This document shows, one piece after another, positions 13,526-26,771 of a stretch of 64,000 bases of DNA. The translations under genes and the position numbers were made by a program. The DNA is taken from the NCBI GenBank assembly GCA_008694505.1, contig VZDJ01000219.1, positions 7,295,089 to 7,359,088 on the forward strand, given 5' to 3'. Origin of the DNA: Cyanoderma ruficeps (Eukaryota; Chordata; Aves; Passeriformes; Timaliidae). Every line of letters starts with the position of its first letter. The stretch's first letter is position 1. The notes beneath the pieces are model-generated. The model did not search any database and was not told the DNA's origin. It worked only from the letters and a program-made list of their open reading frames with translations.

Positions 13526-14819
13526 GTTTGAATTACCTTTTCCTATAGCTTAACAATTTTTTTATTGTTTCTGATGTAACTTACTTTTCTTTTTCTTTTC
13601 AGTTACATTTTATGTTTTCCCTAAACTGACTTCTTGCTCCTTTATCAAAGGAGAAAAAAAAACAGAAAGAGATCTGTTGTGACCCAGGTTGAATCTGAGT
13701 CGGATTCATCCCAAGGTGTTCCATGCCTGTGCAAAGACTGGAGTTTCTAAATCCATGACACCGGATAACAATCTCTGTTTCATTAAAAAAAAAAAAATTC
13801 AAACAGCAATGTAGACAACATCTGGAAGGGTGGTACCTGCATTTCAGTCTCTGGTTCAAGGGTTGATTTTATTGTTGTTGAGTTTTTCAGTGCTTATAGA
13901 TGAAGTCCTTTAAGTATTCAAATGTGACCTTCTGCACTGTATGGCAGCTGCTGCCAGAATCTGGGTGCCTGGCAGATTTCACCTAGACTTCATTTTGATT
14001 TCTACCTTCAAAGTTTTGCAAAATAGTTGAAAATATAAGTAAGATGTACTATAAATGTTCTAAAGCTAAAAGGCAAACAACTCCCTTCCAGATAAAATCT
14101 ACACATCATTTTGAAGTCCCTTAGATGACAGTTTGATCTCCTGATTTCTGTGACTTCCTGGCTTATGGAATTTAAATTCATATAATTGAAAATAACAAGG
14201 TTAAACCACAGAAGTCTGTGGAAGATACCAGTTGACTGTGTTGTTTTTTTTGGTCAAGCACTGAAATTTGAGGTTTAGCATTTTTTTTTGAGAGTGATCT
14301 TTTTAACAAAGCCACTACATGAAATTTAAAAACTAGGACCTGGGTTTTCCTTTACACTGACACTGAGCTTCAGGTGTTGCCCCTGCCCTTAAAATGAGTC
14401 GTTGGAAGATCAGGCACTTTGATCCCATCCTTGGAGAGGACCACAAAGCTTTCTCACTGTTCTTGAGATGTCTTAACATGTCCACAGAACTGAAAATGTA
14501 CTCAACACCCTTAATGAAGTTGGAGTGCTGGAAGGCATTACTCTTACACCTCGTGCTTTCTCTGCAGTCACAAAGGGTGTTTCTACTTTGGGAATCTGAA
14601 GCAGGGAGGTGATGTAACTTTTGCGTTTGACATTTTACTGGGTGAAGGGCAGAGCCACGAATAGAATTCAGGTCTCTGCAGTGTGATCCTGCTCTCCACT
14701 TGAGCCTGCTGTTACAGAGGCTTTGCTGACCCAGCTGAAAGCAAATTTGGGGACAGACATCTTTTACTTTACTTGTATATGTTCTTCCTGCAACTGCAAT
14801 TAATGCATTTTTCTTTCAG

Positions 14820-15025
14820 TTAATGAAAGCCGCTGCACTTGCATCCTACTGTTACGTGACAATTCTGTTAGGCGGTGGAAGATTTGCAGTGATGCTTGTG
14901 GGAAATGCTGCATTTCTAATTGAGTGTTTATTACAAATTCCTTGCTGTAATGGAAAATTAGGAAGCATGGGGAACATGCTGAATAGGTATAAAAGAAGGA
15001 ATCAGACAAGTTGAGAAACACTGAG
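14820..15025 (+). other. Possible exon (lncRNA or terminal coding), unproven
   Basis: A good splice acceptor (ttttctttcag ending at 14819) precedes 206 bases that end at a strong donor (GAG|GTAAGG, intron from 15026). One plus-strand frame is open from the acceptor through a stop at about 15012-15014, giving about 64 codons with a hydrophobic middle. A stop lying just before a donor is unusual for a coding exon, so a noncoding-RNA exon or chance is more likely. I recognise no protein family. Splice-like motifs of this quality occur by chance in long introns. Confidence 0.15.
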
Positions 15026-17170
15026 GTAAGGAAACGCTGCCTGGTTCTTGAGAATTGCTGCTGAAGTGCTCAGAAGTCACTTCCAGTGTGTGGGGAGACT
15101 GTGAGTGTCCAGCTGATCAAAGCTGATAAAACACTCGGCAAGATACTGATTATAGTATAGAAACTTGGCACTGGATTCTGCAGTTTCATGACTTGTGAGC
15201 AAAACAAAGGTGCAGTGGGATCAAAAACCCCAATGTGCTCAATAGCTTTGATTTGCAGGGCAGGCTGTTGAATAAAAAGGTTAAGACAGACAGTTTTATA
15301 AATGGCAATATCACTGGCTTGGTTCTTATTGTATAGGCCACACATTAATCTCACACCATGGGGAGCATTAGTGCAGCAGTCCCAACACGGTTCTTTTGTA
15401 ACTGTTCTGTCTTTTCCAGTGATTAATGAATTTAGCATTAATCTATTATTACCACTGGGAATTGAGTGGAATCAGGCATATCCAAGTTATCAGTTTCCAA
15501 AACATTTCTGAACTAGGGATTATTTGTCTTTTGAGAGGTCATTTTATTCTTTCATTGTTTATTTTAAATATGTTGCATATGATTTATTGTGATTTATGGA
15601 GCTGACAAAGACTGGATTGTTGGGAATACAAGGAGTAAGTTTGTCTATCCATTGAATAGTAGCTTTTGTTGGGAATAAACGATTATGTTTGGGGGTGCTT
15701 CTTAAGAAGTGTAATTTTCCTTTCCTCCTGTGGCATTTACTTAATGATTTACAGGTTTATTTTTGTAGGGTTTTTTTAATTCTTTGTGTAAGCAACTCAA
15801 CTTCTCTCTTTTTCTGTTGCTCACAATTTTATACAACCCAGTATACAGAAGGAATTAAAATACTCTCAGCCTAACTCACTCTCAATTTTTAAGTGAGTGT
15901 AACTTCACTGAAATAACAAGTTTAATAAAATCCCAAAGCATAATACTAAAAGCCTGTTCTGTTGAATTAGACTTGGCTATTAGCCAAAAATCTGCTGATA
16001 AAACTCCAATAAACCTGCATTTGGAGGTATTTTTCAGGGGCTCAAAAGACCCAGAGAGTGTGTTTTCCTGAAATTGTATTATGCTATATTATTGTTGTTT
16101 CGGAATTTTCTGGAATCACATAGATTTTTCATGGTTTATATGGGATCTCTGTTAGCATAGAACATCATGAAAATTCATGTGAATGTCACCTGGCAAGTAG
16201 GAAAGCCTTTGAATGCACAGAAAAAAAACTGATATTCACTGCCATGAAAAGAGCATCCATTACAGTTAAGCCTATATCTCTTAATCCTAATGAATTGTTA
16301 CAGAAGTTACTGAAAGGTAACTGCATGTTTTTCCAGCAGTGGCTTAAAGGAAAATATTGATCACCATGGATGATATAATGTAGTTTATTAAGACTTTTGG
16401 CATGTTCTAAGCTTTAGGCTCCTTTGCTTATACCATGGTTTTAGCAGCATTCAGGCAAATAACAAAAATGAAGATCAATAGAAGCATTAGAAATAAATGT
16501 TATTCTCTTGGGTGAAGTAATCCGTTGTGCTGCACCTGAACAAAGCCCAGGTTTGCAATACAGTTAATTTATAACCATGAGGGGCTGATTGATAGAGGAG
16601 TTGTCTCAGATATCCTGTCTTTAATATTAGAAAATCAATTCTATGGATGGGCTTGCACAGGAAAGAAGCCTGTGATATGGAAATTCCCAGTCGTGCTGTA
16701 TAAACACAGCCCTGCCTTCTGACCAGGCACTGCCATTTTACTGTGTCTGTCAGATGTTTGGTTTATATGCAGTTCAGCAGTAACACCTTTGCATCTGAGA
16801 AGCCAGAAGAGATCCAGTTCTTTGGAACTGGGACAAACATCTCTTAAAGAAGTGGCAGTTCCTGACTCCTGCAGGGAGCAGTTGCTGAGGGGGTTGAGTC
16901 CAGATGTCCAAATGGCTGCAAGGCATATTCTTGGAAGTAATGGGCCATGAGGGCAGTCGCAGAAATTTGTTGCACATCACAGACTCGTCTGACAAATGTC
17001 TGTTGTCTATTTCTATGTATATTGGGCATTAATAATTCACATATGTGAAGAGTTGTGTGCCTGTGCTCTGCCTGGGAGGTTGGAACCTTCCCACCTGAAT
17101 GATGTGGTGATTCCGTGATTCATGTCCTGATACAAATGTGTTTAACCAAAAGGATTTGGAGTGGTTTTTA

Positions 17171-17216
17171 TTTTTTTTTTGGTTGGGGTTTGTTTGTTTG
17201 TTTGTTTTTTCCCCTC
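17171..17216. repeat. T-run and (TTTG)n simple repeat
   Basis: A run of ten T is followed by GGTTGGGG and then about five tandem TTTG units and a T/C stretch. This is low-complexity sequence. On the minus strand it would read as a CAAA repeat. No transposon body is recognisable beside it. Confidence 0.8.
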
Positions 17217-19799
17217 TTTTTTTGTGTTTTACAACTGCCAAATTGAGATCAGATAGTGTTGAGAATTTTATTGGTTTATGTACTGGCAATTTATGACTAA
17301 TGAAAACTTAGGTTGTCTCTTACAGAAGGTGGCTCTGGAAAAACCAGACCCCTGGAGGACCCTCAGACAGAATTTCTTGTTTCTGGTGACATGGGACAGG
17401 GGAGAGACAAGAGGCAGAGGCTTCATGAACTATTGATGGTTCCTTATAGCTGAAATTTGTTGTCATGGCTGAGTAGCTGCACGAACAGTTGTGATGCCTG
17501 TGACTCCTGCTGAGCTGTGCTCTGTGGGAGCTGAGACATGGTGTTCTTTTTCAGTGCATGTGGCTGTCAATTTCTAAGCTTGATGCTTATGTAAAGTATG
17601 GCTTTTAAATATTAGGGTGGGTTTTTATTATTTTTTTTCCCTCTTTGCATGATAGCAGTGCAGTTCTTTCAGGCTGATGGTTTGTCATCTTTATGTAACC
17701 ATTTCAAGCTGGTTAAGGTTTTTCTTTGTAGTTTCTTTGAGGGGAGGGTCAGGATTGGAAGACTGGATTGTGTGCCAGTGGTCAGTTCTGGGATCACTCT
17801 CATGTCCAGTGTTTGCTGTGTTGGGATGCTGAAGAGGCTGTCTCAGGCTGTCAGGGCAGGCAGGTGGGGGGCTGTGCTCTAATACCTGGTCAGAAGTCCT
17901 GTGGTTTTGCTGAGTTTAGCCATCAAACAGCAGCATTCTCGTGGAAGAGAGCTCACATGGGCTGTTTGGGTGATTGATGGGATTGAAGGGGAGAGGAAGG
18001 CAAAACGATGCTTTCCAGCACGGTTCGTTGGGCAAAGGTAATGGTGTGAACCCTGACAGACAAGAGATACTCTCTCTCTGAGAAGTCAGCCTCAGGAGCA
18101 CTGAATTTCCTAAAAGACTATAAATTAAAATTGTTCTCTAGCTTTGCTGGGTAACAGAGAAGTCTGAGATTAGATGAACTACATTGTGTTATTCTGAAAT
18201 AACGTTCTATAATGTTTTGTTCTATTTAGTGGAAAATGCACCTGTTTAAGAAGATAACAGTGACTTCAAACCCTGATCACAGGCTCCTTGAAGGAGTACA
18301 GGTTCTGTTATGTGTGGTTGCAGTAAAATAAATGGCCCTGTTGAGGATATTTCTCTCAAATCCATGAATTAGGAGTATGAGAATTGCTAAACGTTTTTGG
18401 AAACCAGGAAAATGGAGCAGCTGTAACATTTCAGATAGAAGGACAGAGAGACCAGAAAAGGGCAGAGGAGTGAGTTGCTACATTACCGTGCGTGTGTACA
18501 GAGACCTGAGAGCCTCATCTGCTTTCAGATTTGAATCGGTGCAGGAATTGGACCTGCTCAGCATCCACTCAATAGTAGTGATCTATATTGCTTCTGTGTC
18601 ACTGTTTCAGAATGTCTGATGAGGTAAAAGATCTTAAAAATAAAAAAAATAAATATTTTAATTCAAATGAGGAAATAGTTGAATTCATTGGAATTCTGGA
18701 CTTTCAGTTGTTCTCTCTCAGATTGCAGTGCACTGTTTTTTGTCCAGAACACCTTTTTATAGCACTTAGAATAACAAATAAATGTAACTAGCTCATTTTA
18801 ATATTACTCAAATCATTGGATGACTCGGTTTGATTTATATAGTGCAAGCTAAAGGGTTGTTCTCCTGTGCCCATAGATGCATTTCTAGTCATGCTGTTTG
18901 ATGTACAACACAGCTGCTACTGTGTTACTGAGTTTTCTATAGAAGTGAAATCAGTTTCTCCCACGCACAGCCTGATTAATCAGCCTGTACACAAAACTGA
19001 AACCAGGCTGCAACTAAAATGTGCCATCCTAACCCATAACTGGACTGAATAATATCCTCGCTTTTATCTAATGACTGGAGTAGCAACCGCAGGTTTTAAG
19101 TGTGGCTTGTGCTGTGTTAAAGCCATCCATCACATCTGTATAATACAAGTTTTATTCCGCTGTCTTGGCTGTTTTGGACCTCTTGTGGGGGTGCTTGCCC
19201 AAAGGCAAACATGCAAACACATGTGTCGTGACACTGAGCAGCTCACAGAGGAGGTGTGGCTCCATCAAGAAGGTGCGAGTCAGGGATTTAGAAAACTCAT
19301 TTTCATTTTACATCCCTTCAGGTTTCCTGTATGCCCAAAGCCACTAAATTACAGTATATCCCAGCTTGCTGGCCAAACACCCTTGGAGTGGGACCTTGCC
19401 TGCAAGGGGGTACAGACCATATAGTGGCATTTGTGCAGCTTGCAATGGTCATCGTGCTGTGGCCCCATAAGTACCTTCGGTGGACTTAGGATGTTCTTAG
19501 TGCTTAGAATACTTTAGGAAATGGTTTCCTCAGGCTGTGATTGACTCTAATTCTCTGGAGAACTCAGTTTTTCCATAAGCTAAAATATCAGCTGTTAAAA
19601 GTGCTAGGACTTTTCCCTGACCTTTCCTTTCCATACTTGCTTCTCATTATTCCAGCGATCCCTGTTTATCATTCCATAGTTAGCTGAAACAATTGTGGTT
19701 CCAGCAGGAACACCTGCAGTGATTAACTGAAGAGCCATATGTTGGCTCAGCGGGGCAAAGTCACCTATAAACTATTTTAATTATTTTTTTTTCTTTTTT

Positions 19800-19809
19800 G
19801 GGGGGGGGG
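19800..19809 (+). repeat. G homopolymer
   Basis: Ten consecutive G residues follow a T-rich run. It is a single G tract, so it does not form an intramolecular quadruplex motif on its own. Confidence 0.85.
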
Positions 19810-21916
19810 AACAGGTCTTACTTTCAGGAAGCAACTTGTATGAAAAGGTGGTGAAAATCCTTCTCCAAAGGGAACTGGCAGCAGTGCTCATACTGCTAGG
19901 CAAGCAGTGCAATCATGTTTCAGTCGTGCTGTTTCATTACGGAATTCTGCCAGGCTGGTGATCTTTCAGGCTTTAATAGAGCAAAATATACACTTTAAAT
20001 GTGATTCATTTGATCTAACCTGAGCAGGCTGCACTATAGTTGTACTTCAGCCAACTGGTTACACTTGTTTTGCAGCCACTGGAGTGAAACGGACAATTAA
20101 TTTCGGATGTGGTTCATCTGACCTAATTTAGATAGCTGTGTTAGCATGAGATGAATGGGGCCTGCTTCAGCTTATTCTGGCTAAAGGAAACCTAGACAAC
20201 AGCCCAGAGGGATCCTGCCTTTCAGGTCAGTGTTCAGGTATCTTCTGATACAGAATCTTTCTATACTTTAGGCTCAATCAACACATAGTCCTGAACAGAA
20301 CAAGAATTTTCTTAGGAAAATGGCACTAAATCTTACCAGGTCTGTATCTTTGGGCTGCAGAGTTTTTAACTTTCCTATAGATATTATAGAATATAAATAA
20401 ATGAGTGCAGCTGGGGTACTCAAAGCAATTGGCAGCATGGAAAAGACTGGTGCCAGGTTATAATTCTAATAAATCTTGTATTTAATATGCTGCAGTGATC
20501 TTCTCTCTGAAACATAAATAATTTACTGTTTTTGCAAAAGGGGACCAAGAAATGTACAGCTCCAGTGGGAAAAGTGAAAGAGTGTGGCCTTCCCTTTACA
20601 GTAATAGGATATTCTTTACAAGTAGTCCACAGAAGGAAATATATTGGGAAGGGAATAGAAATAAAACATTTTCTCCTCTGTTATGCCCTGGTGACCCGTG
20701 GGTTTTCTGATACAGATATACACGGGAACTTGGCATGTAAAAATGGACTTAATTTTCCACTCTAGAGCACAGAGGGAAGTGACATTCTATCAGGTGTGGG
20801 CTTCACCTGTTGATGAGCTGCTGTGAGCACTGCCAGCTGATAACCTTATCTGCAGCTCGGAGGGGCTGCATTCCCTCTTTCCATGGCCAGGCTGAAGCAA
20901 AGGAGCAAGAATCTGAGAGTGCCCAAGAACTGCAAAGCTAAAGACACTGCACGTGTGGAGAAGGCAGTGGTAATGTGCAATTCTTCAGTGAAAATCAAAG
21001 TCCAGAGATGAGATGGCAGGACCAGGGGCCAGTGCTGCTGTAAGGAGAACACGGATTGGGAGGGCAGGACACAGCCTTACCCTTGATGGGAAGATGATCC
21101 AGTTGGGATCTGAATATGAAACTTCAGGGCTGCACCTTTCTCACTGTCAGTTTTTCCTTGTTTTGCTAATTTGAAGGTCTTGGCCATGGTCAAGCTACTT
21201 CCTGGACACATCAGGTTTTGTTCGGATAACGCTGCATTTCATTCTAAAAGCAAAGTAGCTCTAAAATTAAAGCCTGTGCCTGCTGGCTTTTCCTCATTTA
21301 TATGGTAATGCCATTTGGGGGAAAAAAAATCTTTGGTATTTTTATGGATTTTTGCAGAATTAAAAGAACAGATTAGAAATAAGAAGCTGTGTTAGAAAAA
21401 TATACTTTAAAAAGCAAAGGACGGTGAAAATTAGAATTCATTAATGTTATAATCTTTCTGTTCACATGCTTTGTAAACATGAAGTTTTATGGTTATGTTC
21501 CATATTTCTGCACCATCTGGAAGGTAAAACTTTCAGAGCAAAAGTTTTTTTCTTATTTTCATCAGTGCATCAGAAGTTTGCTTTAAATGCTCCAGGAGTT
21601 TTCTGACATAACTTGAAAGTGAGTTTTGACAGAGTCCCCCATTTGTCTAATAAGTACAGTTCCATAATATACTGTACTCAATGCTGCTGAGAATTTCAGA
21701 AATTTGGGGTTCTAATGTGCAGGATGGCATTTAAAAAGTAGCCAACTTCTACTTGGGACATTAGATGCTCTTTAACAAGTTATTTCACAATTTCAAATTC
21801 CACCCAAAAAAACCCCTCATTTTAGCAATAATAGTTTAGAATATTTTTAACTATAATCCTTGTTCTTGTGTATTCCACTCTCGGTTTTTCTGAATGTCTG
21901 GTTATATGTTTGTATT

Positions 21917-21934
21917 AAAATATATATATAAAAA
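21917..21934. repeat. (TA)n simple repeat
   Basis: A short alternating TA tract flanked by A runs. It resembles a TATA box, but there is no associated initiator, CpG island or open frame, so I treat it as simple sequence. Confidence 0.7.
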
Positions 21935-23778
21935 ATGCAAAAATAATCTGCTAGTGTTCTAATGTAAATTAGATGGAACAATTAATCAGAAACAGCCATT
22001 CAGAAGTTGTTCTTCTGGAGAAGGCCAGCAAAGAATTAGCACGGAGCAGTGTGCTGGAATGAAAACGCTCAATTGAACACGTTCCACCACACAACCAAGG
22101 ACACTTAGAGATTCCAAAGTTAAATCTAACCAAATCACTGGGTGTACAGGTCAGCTGGTTTGTCTTTGAGGTTTGTTCAATGCCTCAGAATTAGCATAAC
22201 TATCTAGAAGTATTTTTAGAGGTAAGTTAGTTGCACAGAGTCAGTTTGAGTGCCTGAAGACTGGCTGTGTATGTCACAGCGCCAGAAGCTTGCAGAAGGC
22301 ATCCTGCCTTCCAGGTCAGTATTTTCTTGTTAATGTCCTAGTCCTAGAGTTACTTAGTTACATTTGACTCTCATCTTTTATGTGTTCAAAGACTGTGTAG
22401 AATAAGTTAGGAAGCCACAAATTGGAAGCTGCTACGCTCACACATTTATTTTTCTTAATCCCATAATGTGTAATTTTAATTTTTTTTTGTGATTCTTTGT
22501 GAATCACCTTTTTATTTGGTAGCAGTTACTCTCTTATTTTCTGAATGTTTAGAATTATTAATGCATAAAGTACTCTTTGCTGGCACACACAATATTTTTC
22601 ACGAGGCAGTGGGACTGATTTATCTGTTTTATTGCACATAGCATAAGGAGGCAAAGCAATTAAAGATCTGGAGGCCTTTTGCAAAAGCCTTGGTAGGTGC
22701 TCCTTGTACTGACAATCAGGGCGTGTTTGGGGCAAGACTGTTTTGAAAAAGTTTGTTATACTCTCCTTGACATCAAATGCCAAGGGAGCCAGGTGGGGAG
22801 TAATGTCATGTTGCGGTTAAAAATTTAAACCCACAGCCCAGAAGCTGAGAGGGACAGTTGGAAATCACATAATCCGAAAAAACAGTTTCAATAGGACCAT
22901 TAACAGACTGAGGCTGCCATACCAGGTGGGAAGAGAATTCCCTGGAGATAAAGGACGTTTTTTTGGATGTCTAGGAGTTTTCTACTTATCTCACAATACG
23001 TGTTTCCAAATTCTGGTATTCTGACAGGAAAACCTCATTCTAAATGGACAGAATGACTTGGAGGAAAAATTTGAGGAGGAGGCTTCCCTACTTAGGGAAC
23101 CATCTGGTTCACAGTTGGAAGCTTCCTGCTCTACTCTCTTTTGTCTTTAGCTGCAATGACTGTTCTATATGTGTCCCAACACTGTACATCTGATAGCTAC
23201 TGCAAACCAAACAGAATATAGATGTGTGAAGCTTCTCTCAGGATTTTGATTTTTTGATCAAAATATTTATTTTTAAAGTAGTTTGAAAGAGCACATTAGA
23301 TGGCATTAATTTAATGATTCTGCATTTTGGATTATTTTTTAACTGCGTCGTAACACACTGAAGTATTCCTGTAGATTATTTTCTCCTCTCTACATTCAAG
23401 AGATTTGCTCGACAGACTCTTTAAGTCACAAAAGTAGCATCCTTACCCCTGTGAGCAGTCTTACTAAAGCTGGCAGCTGATTACTTACTGCTGAATGTAA
23501 TGGATAAAAAACCCCAGAAAGTACTTGTAAAAAAAAATTCCAATTGCTTCTGTGCAGCTCTTCAACATCTTAAATAGCCTTTGAATGTCTCAAAAAGCTG
23601 TGTGATTTCCTATTTTCTTGCCTGCTGCAATTGTATGAATTTAAAATTTTTTAACAGCGCTGTGTGTAATGACAAGTGAATTATAACCAGTGAGTGAGGA
23701 GAGTCCACCATGACCTAGTTTTTTTTTCCAGCATCACAGATGCAAACCTTTGTTTGTGTGGTCAACAAATAAAGCTAT

Positions 23779-23808
23779 CTCGCTCTCTCATGCTCTCTCG
23801 CTCTCTCT
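23779..23808. repeat. CT-rich microsatellite
   Basis: Imperfect CTCTCT units interrupted by CG and ATG, essentially two copies of a TCGCTCTCTC-like unit. It is a polypyrimidine simple repeat on the plus strand. Confidence 0.75.
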
Positions 23809-26683
23809 ATTTAAGTAAAATTGGATTGTGGCCAAGACAATCAATAATTCAGATATTTTATTTAAAAGCAATGTGGAGATCAAAGAAGCAGCTTTATAAC
23901 AGGTCTGGCACATTGAGAGTTCTGTGCTTGGTGCTCAGTCACTCCCAGAGAGAGCTGTGCTGGTGTTCCTGGAGCACCCAGGTCCAGCAGGACAAGAATG
24001 ACATCTGCAAAGGGACAGCTTCAGAACAAGCTTTAGAAACCTTACAGTTTTGAGGGTGTTACAGCTGGAATCAAATTCTTCCAAGGCAGAAACCCCAAAC
24101 TTACTGGGGAGCTGAGCAGAATGAGTGAGCTAGTCTTAGTCACCAGATGTGGATGTGGTGAAAATGAGTAGGGAGTGACGTGTTTGCAGGCAGCTGATAG
24201 CCCTGGTCTGAAGACTTCTGGAAGGCTTTTCTTCTGTTCTATTTTTGTTGCACCATCTGAACAGCTGTAAGTGACGGATTTCTGTTTTGAGTTACACAAT
24301 CATCAATCCTAGTTCACAATTAGGGGTTTAGACACTTGATACCCTCTGGATTTGCTAAAGTATTGTTCAGAAGAGTCGACTGAACCCGTAACTGACTCCA
24401 CTTCCTTCATGAACAGTTATTGCCCTTACATTTTCCATAATGACTTCTCTACGGATCGCTTGCTGCAGCTGCACTAGACTTTAATAATTTCAATCTAGAA
24501 AAAGCAGAATCATTGTAAATACTTCTCAGGGTCAGTTTACTGAGTAAAAGTGAAATTCTTAGTTCAGTTTCTGAATTTGAAGAGGGGAAATCAGTTTCAG
24601 TGAACCCAGGACTTGGTAGGGGGCACTGTTTTATTTTTTAGAAAACCCATACGCACCATAAGTTCAAAACCCCTCATACTGACAGAACACTTTTTCATGT
24701 TTTCTGTGGAAAGTTGATTTGCTTTGGTTGTGGGGGTTTTTTTCTGTGTGGTGGTTTGGTTTTTTGTTTGTTTGTTTCAGTGTGGGTTGGTGGTGTTTTT
24801 TTTAGTCTTGCCTTTTATCTAAACTTTTCCACTTCTATCAATGAGCCTTGTGGAGTTTGTAGTGGTTGCTCCAAGAACACAAGGCCTGTTTAGCAGTGTC
24901 CAGCAGGGATCATGGTCCAGCTGATGAACACACTGCTTAGGTCTGCTATGGGTTATGTTCTGATTAGTTTTACAGCTTGTCAGAAGGAGGGAGAGAATTA
25001 ATGCCAGGGATGCACATTTTCCACTGAACTCCCTAAATGTGCTGACCGTGAGGATGCTCATCTTGTGTATCTTCAGCTCAGCACCGCAGGAACACCTTCT
25101 CTAACACCCCTTAGGATGGAGCCTTCATGTTTTGTAGTGGCTGAAATTTAACCAGCTGTTCAGGCAATTCAGTCATGTACAGCCAGGCTGGTAAATGGTG
25201 AGCTTGGAAGACTGGCTGCCTGTGAAGTGAAATAATAAGAAACCTCAGATTATTACAGTTTAATCTTTTTTCTTTCCTCCATTCATTGCTTCTAGCCTAC
25301 ATTTGGCTGGTAGGATATGAGAAAATATCAAATTTTTTATATTTGTCCTTAATTGTATGCTGATCATATTGGTATCACAATAAGTGCTAAAGGGGGTTTT
25401 GGGTTATGGTTTTTTTTTAAATTATCTTCTGCCTGGAACTACTGGAATATTATCTAAGAGCACAAAGGTTGAAAATTTTCATGAATTTGTGGTTTGGTTA
25501 AAATGGGATGAAATAGGACTGTTTTGTCTGATGTTAAATGCATAAAAATGCATTTTAAAGTAGCTTGCAAAAATAATGTTAAGAAAACACAAGAAGTCCA
25601 TCATAAATTCAGTACATAGCATTCCTGCTACCTTGACTGTTGACTGAAGATGAATGATCTCTACCAAGGCAATTTGCTAGAATGGTTCCTGGAAAAACAA
25701 AATTAGATCATTAATGACCAAATAAACATCTTTGATAACAGATGAACAGTATTAACATAGAATTGTAGAGTAATATAATTAACTGTATTTTTTGCTGTGT
25801 TTGTAAGTGGCCAGTAGCCATTTGTAAGTCAAATTTGTTTGGGTTTTTCCTGCAATTAATCTGCTAAGTGCAGAATTTAGCTGATGCTGTAAAATGGACA
25901 AGCTGTTCAGTCTCACTGTGTGTATTTCAATGGGCCTAGAGGCAATTCAGAGATCTGTTCTCAACTAATTTCCAGAATTCAATGGCAGGTCTTGAAAAGT
26001 GACTTAGCAGTCCAGTCTCATTCCTCCAGATCATCATTACAGTCCCTCTTAAATCTTTCCCTGATGGAACTGAGAATAGAAGCTGCAGCTGAATAATTAA
26101 GAAGTCGTTGTAAAAATACCTAGGAGGGGTGTATATATATAAAGTAGCTTTTAAAAAGTAAAATCTCGTTAGAGCCCATCAAGAAAGCTGAAATAATTTG
26201 CATGTTTTTCCAGTAGAATGTGTCACGTAACTTCTAAGCAGTATTTCTAAAAGTGTATTTATGTTTGCTTGCAATTAAACTTGAAATGTTGCTGTAGCTG
26301 CAGCCTGTGCTACATGCAAACCATAAAACAACCTTGGTGTGTGTTGTTCGAGGAGGAATTTAGAAAACTGCTGGTTGAGTATCAGCATATTGCTGCAAGC
26401 TCCATGGGATGTGGACTACTCCCATAACGGGGCAGAACAGTAAATCTGAGGATGCTTCAGAAATGCTGGGAAGGCAGCAGCCTTTGGTCAGCAGAAGTTA
26501 CCGTGTCCCGAGTTTGTGTTTCTAGTCTAATACTTCTAAGGGACTTTCAGATTCCACACTCTTGCAGTACTTGAAGGGTTTCTTTGCCTTTTCGCTCAGG
26601 AAATTGCCACATGAGCAATAAGACTGATTTCTTCTCTGTGTGCACATGCACAAATAGGTCAGTGAAAGAAAGCTCCATGTCTT

Positions 26684-26771
26684 ATATCTACATCCATATC
26701 TGTACCTAGGTGTCTTATGGCAATGTTATATCTATATCCTTATCTGTACCTAGGTGTCTTAGGGCAATGTG
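26684..26771. repeat. 44-bp tandem duplication
   Basis: Two directly adjacent 44-base copies, 26684-26727 and 26728-26771, differ at four positions. The shared core includes TCTGTACCTAGGTGTCTTA. The copies abut exactly with no spacer, so this is a local tandem duplication, moderately old by its divergence, and not two transposon insertions. It may be variable in copy number between individuals. Confidence 0.92.

Larger units (their letters stand above)
13526..19799. other. Gene-free AT-rich unique DNA
   Basis: No coding gene is recognised. Notable items are a strong pyrimidine tract plus AG at 13576-13601 whose downstream sequence has stops in all three frames, a possible noncoding exon at 14820-15025 (separate entry), and T-rich and TTTG simple sequence around 17170-17216. 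A perfect 14-bp palindrome, TTCACATATGTGAA, lies at 17036-17049. Open frames at 15070-15438 (minus) and 19071-19424 (plus) look like chance frames with no family features. Confidence 0.65.
19810..26683. other. Gene-free DNA with a repeated 20-mer and short simple repeats
   Basis: No gene is supported. A 20-base sequence occurs at 20212-20231 and, with one mismatch, at 22301-22320. A near-perfect donor (AGAG|GTAAGTT) with a short T tract before it lies at 22222. A TA-rich tract is at 21917-21934 and a CT-rich tract at 23779-23808. T/G-rich low-complexity sequence is at about 24729-24800. Open frames such as 23694-24053 (119 codons) overlap the CT repeat and show no family features. Confidence 0.65.

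Noticed and set aside
17036..17049. Perfect 14-bp palindrome TTCACATATGTGAA
   Set aside because: Real in the sequence, but a few palindromes of this size are expected by chance in 64 kb and nothing around it suggests function.
26133..26144. TATA-box-like sequence (tatatataaag)
   Set aside because: No initiator, CpG cluster or downstream first exon is visible. Such matches are common in AT-rich DNA.
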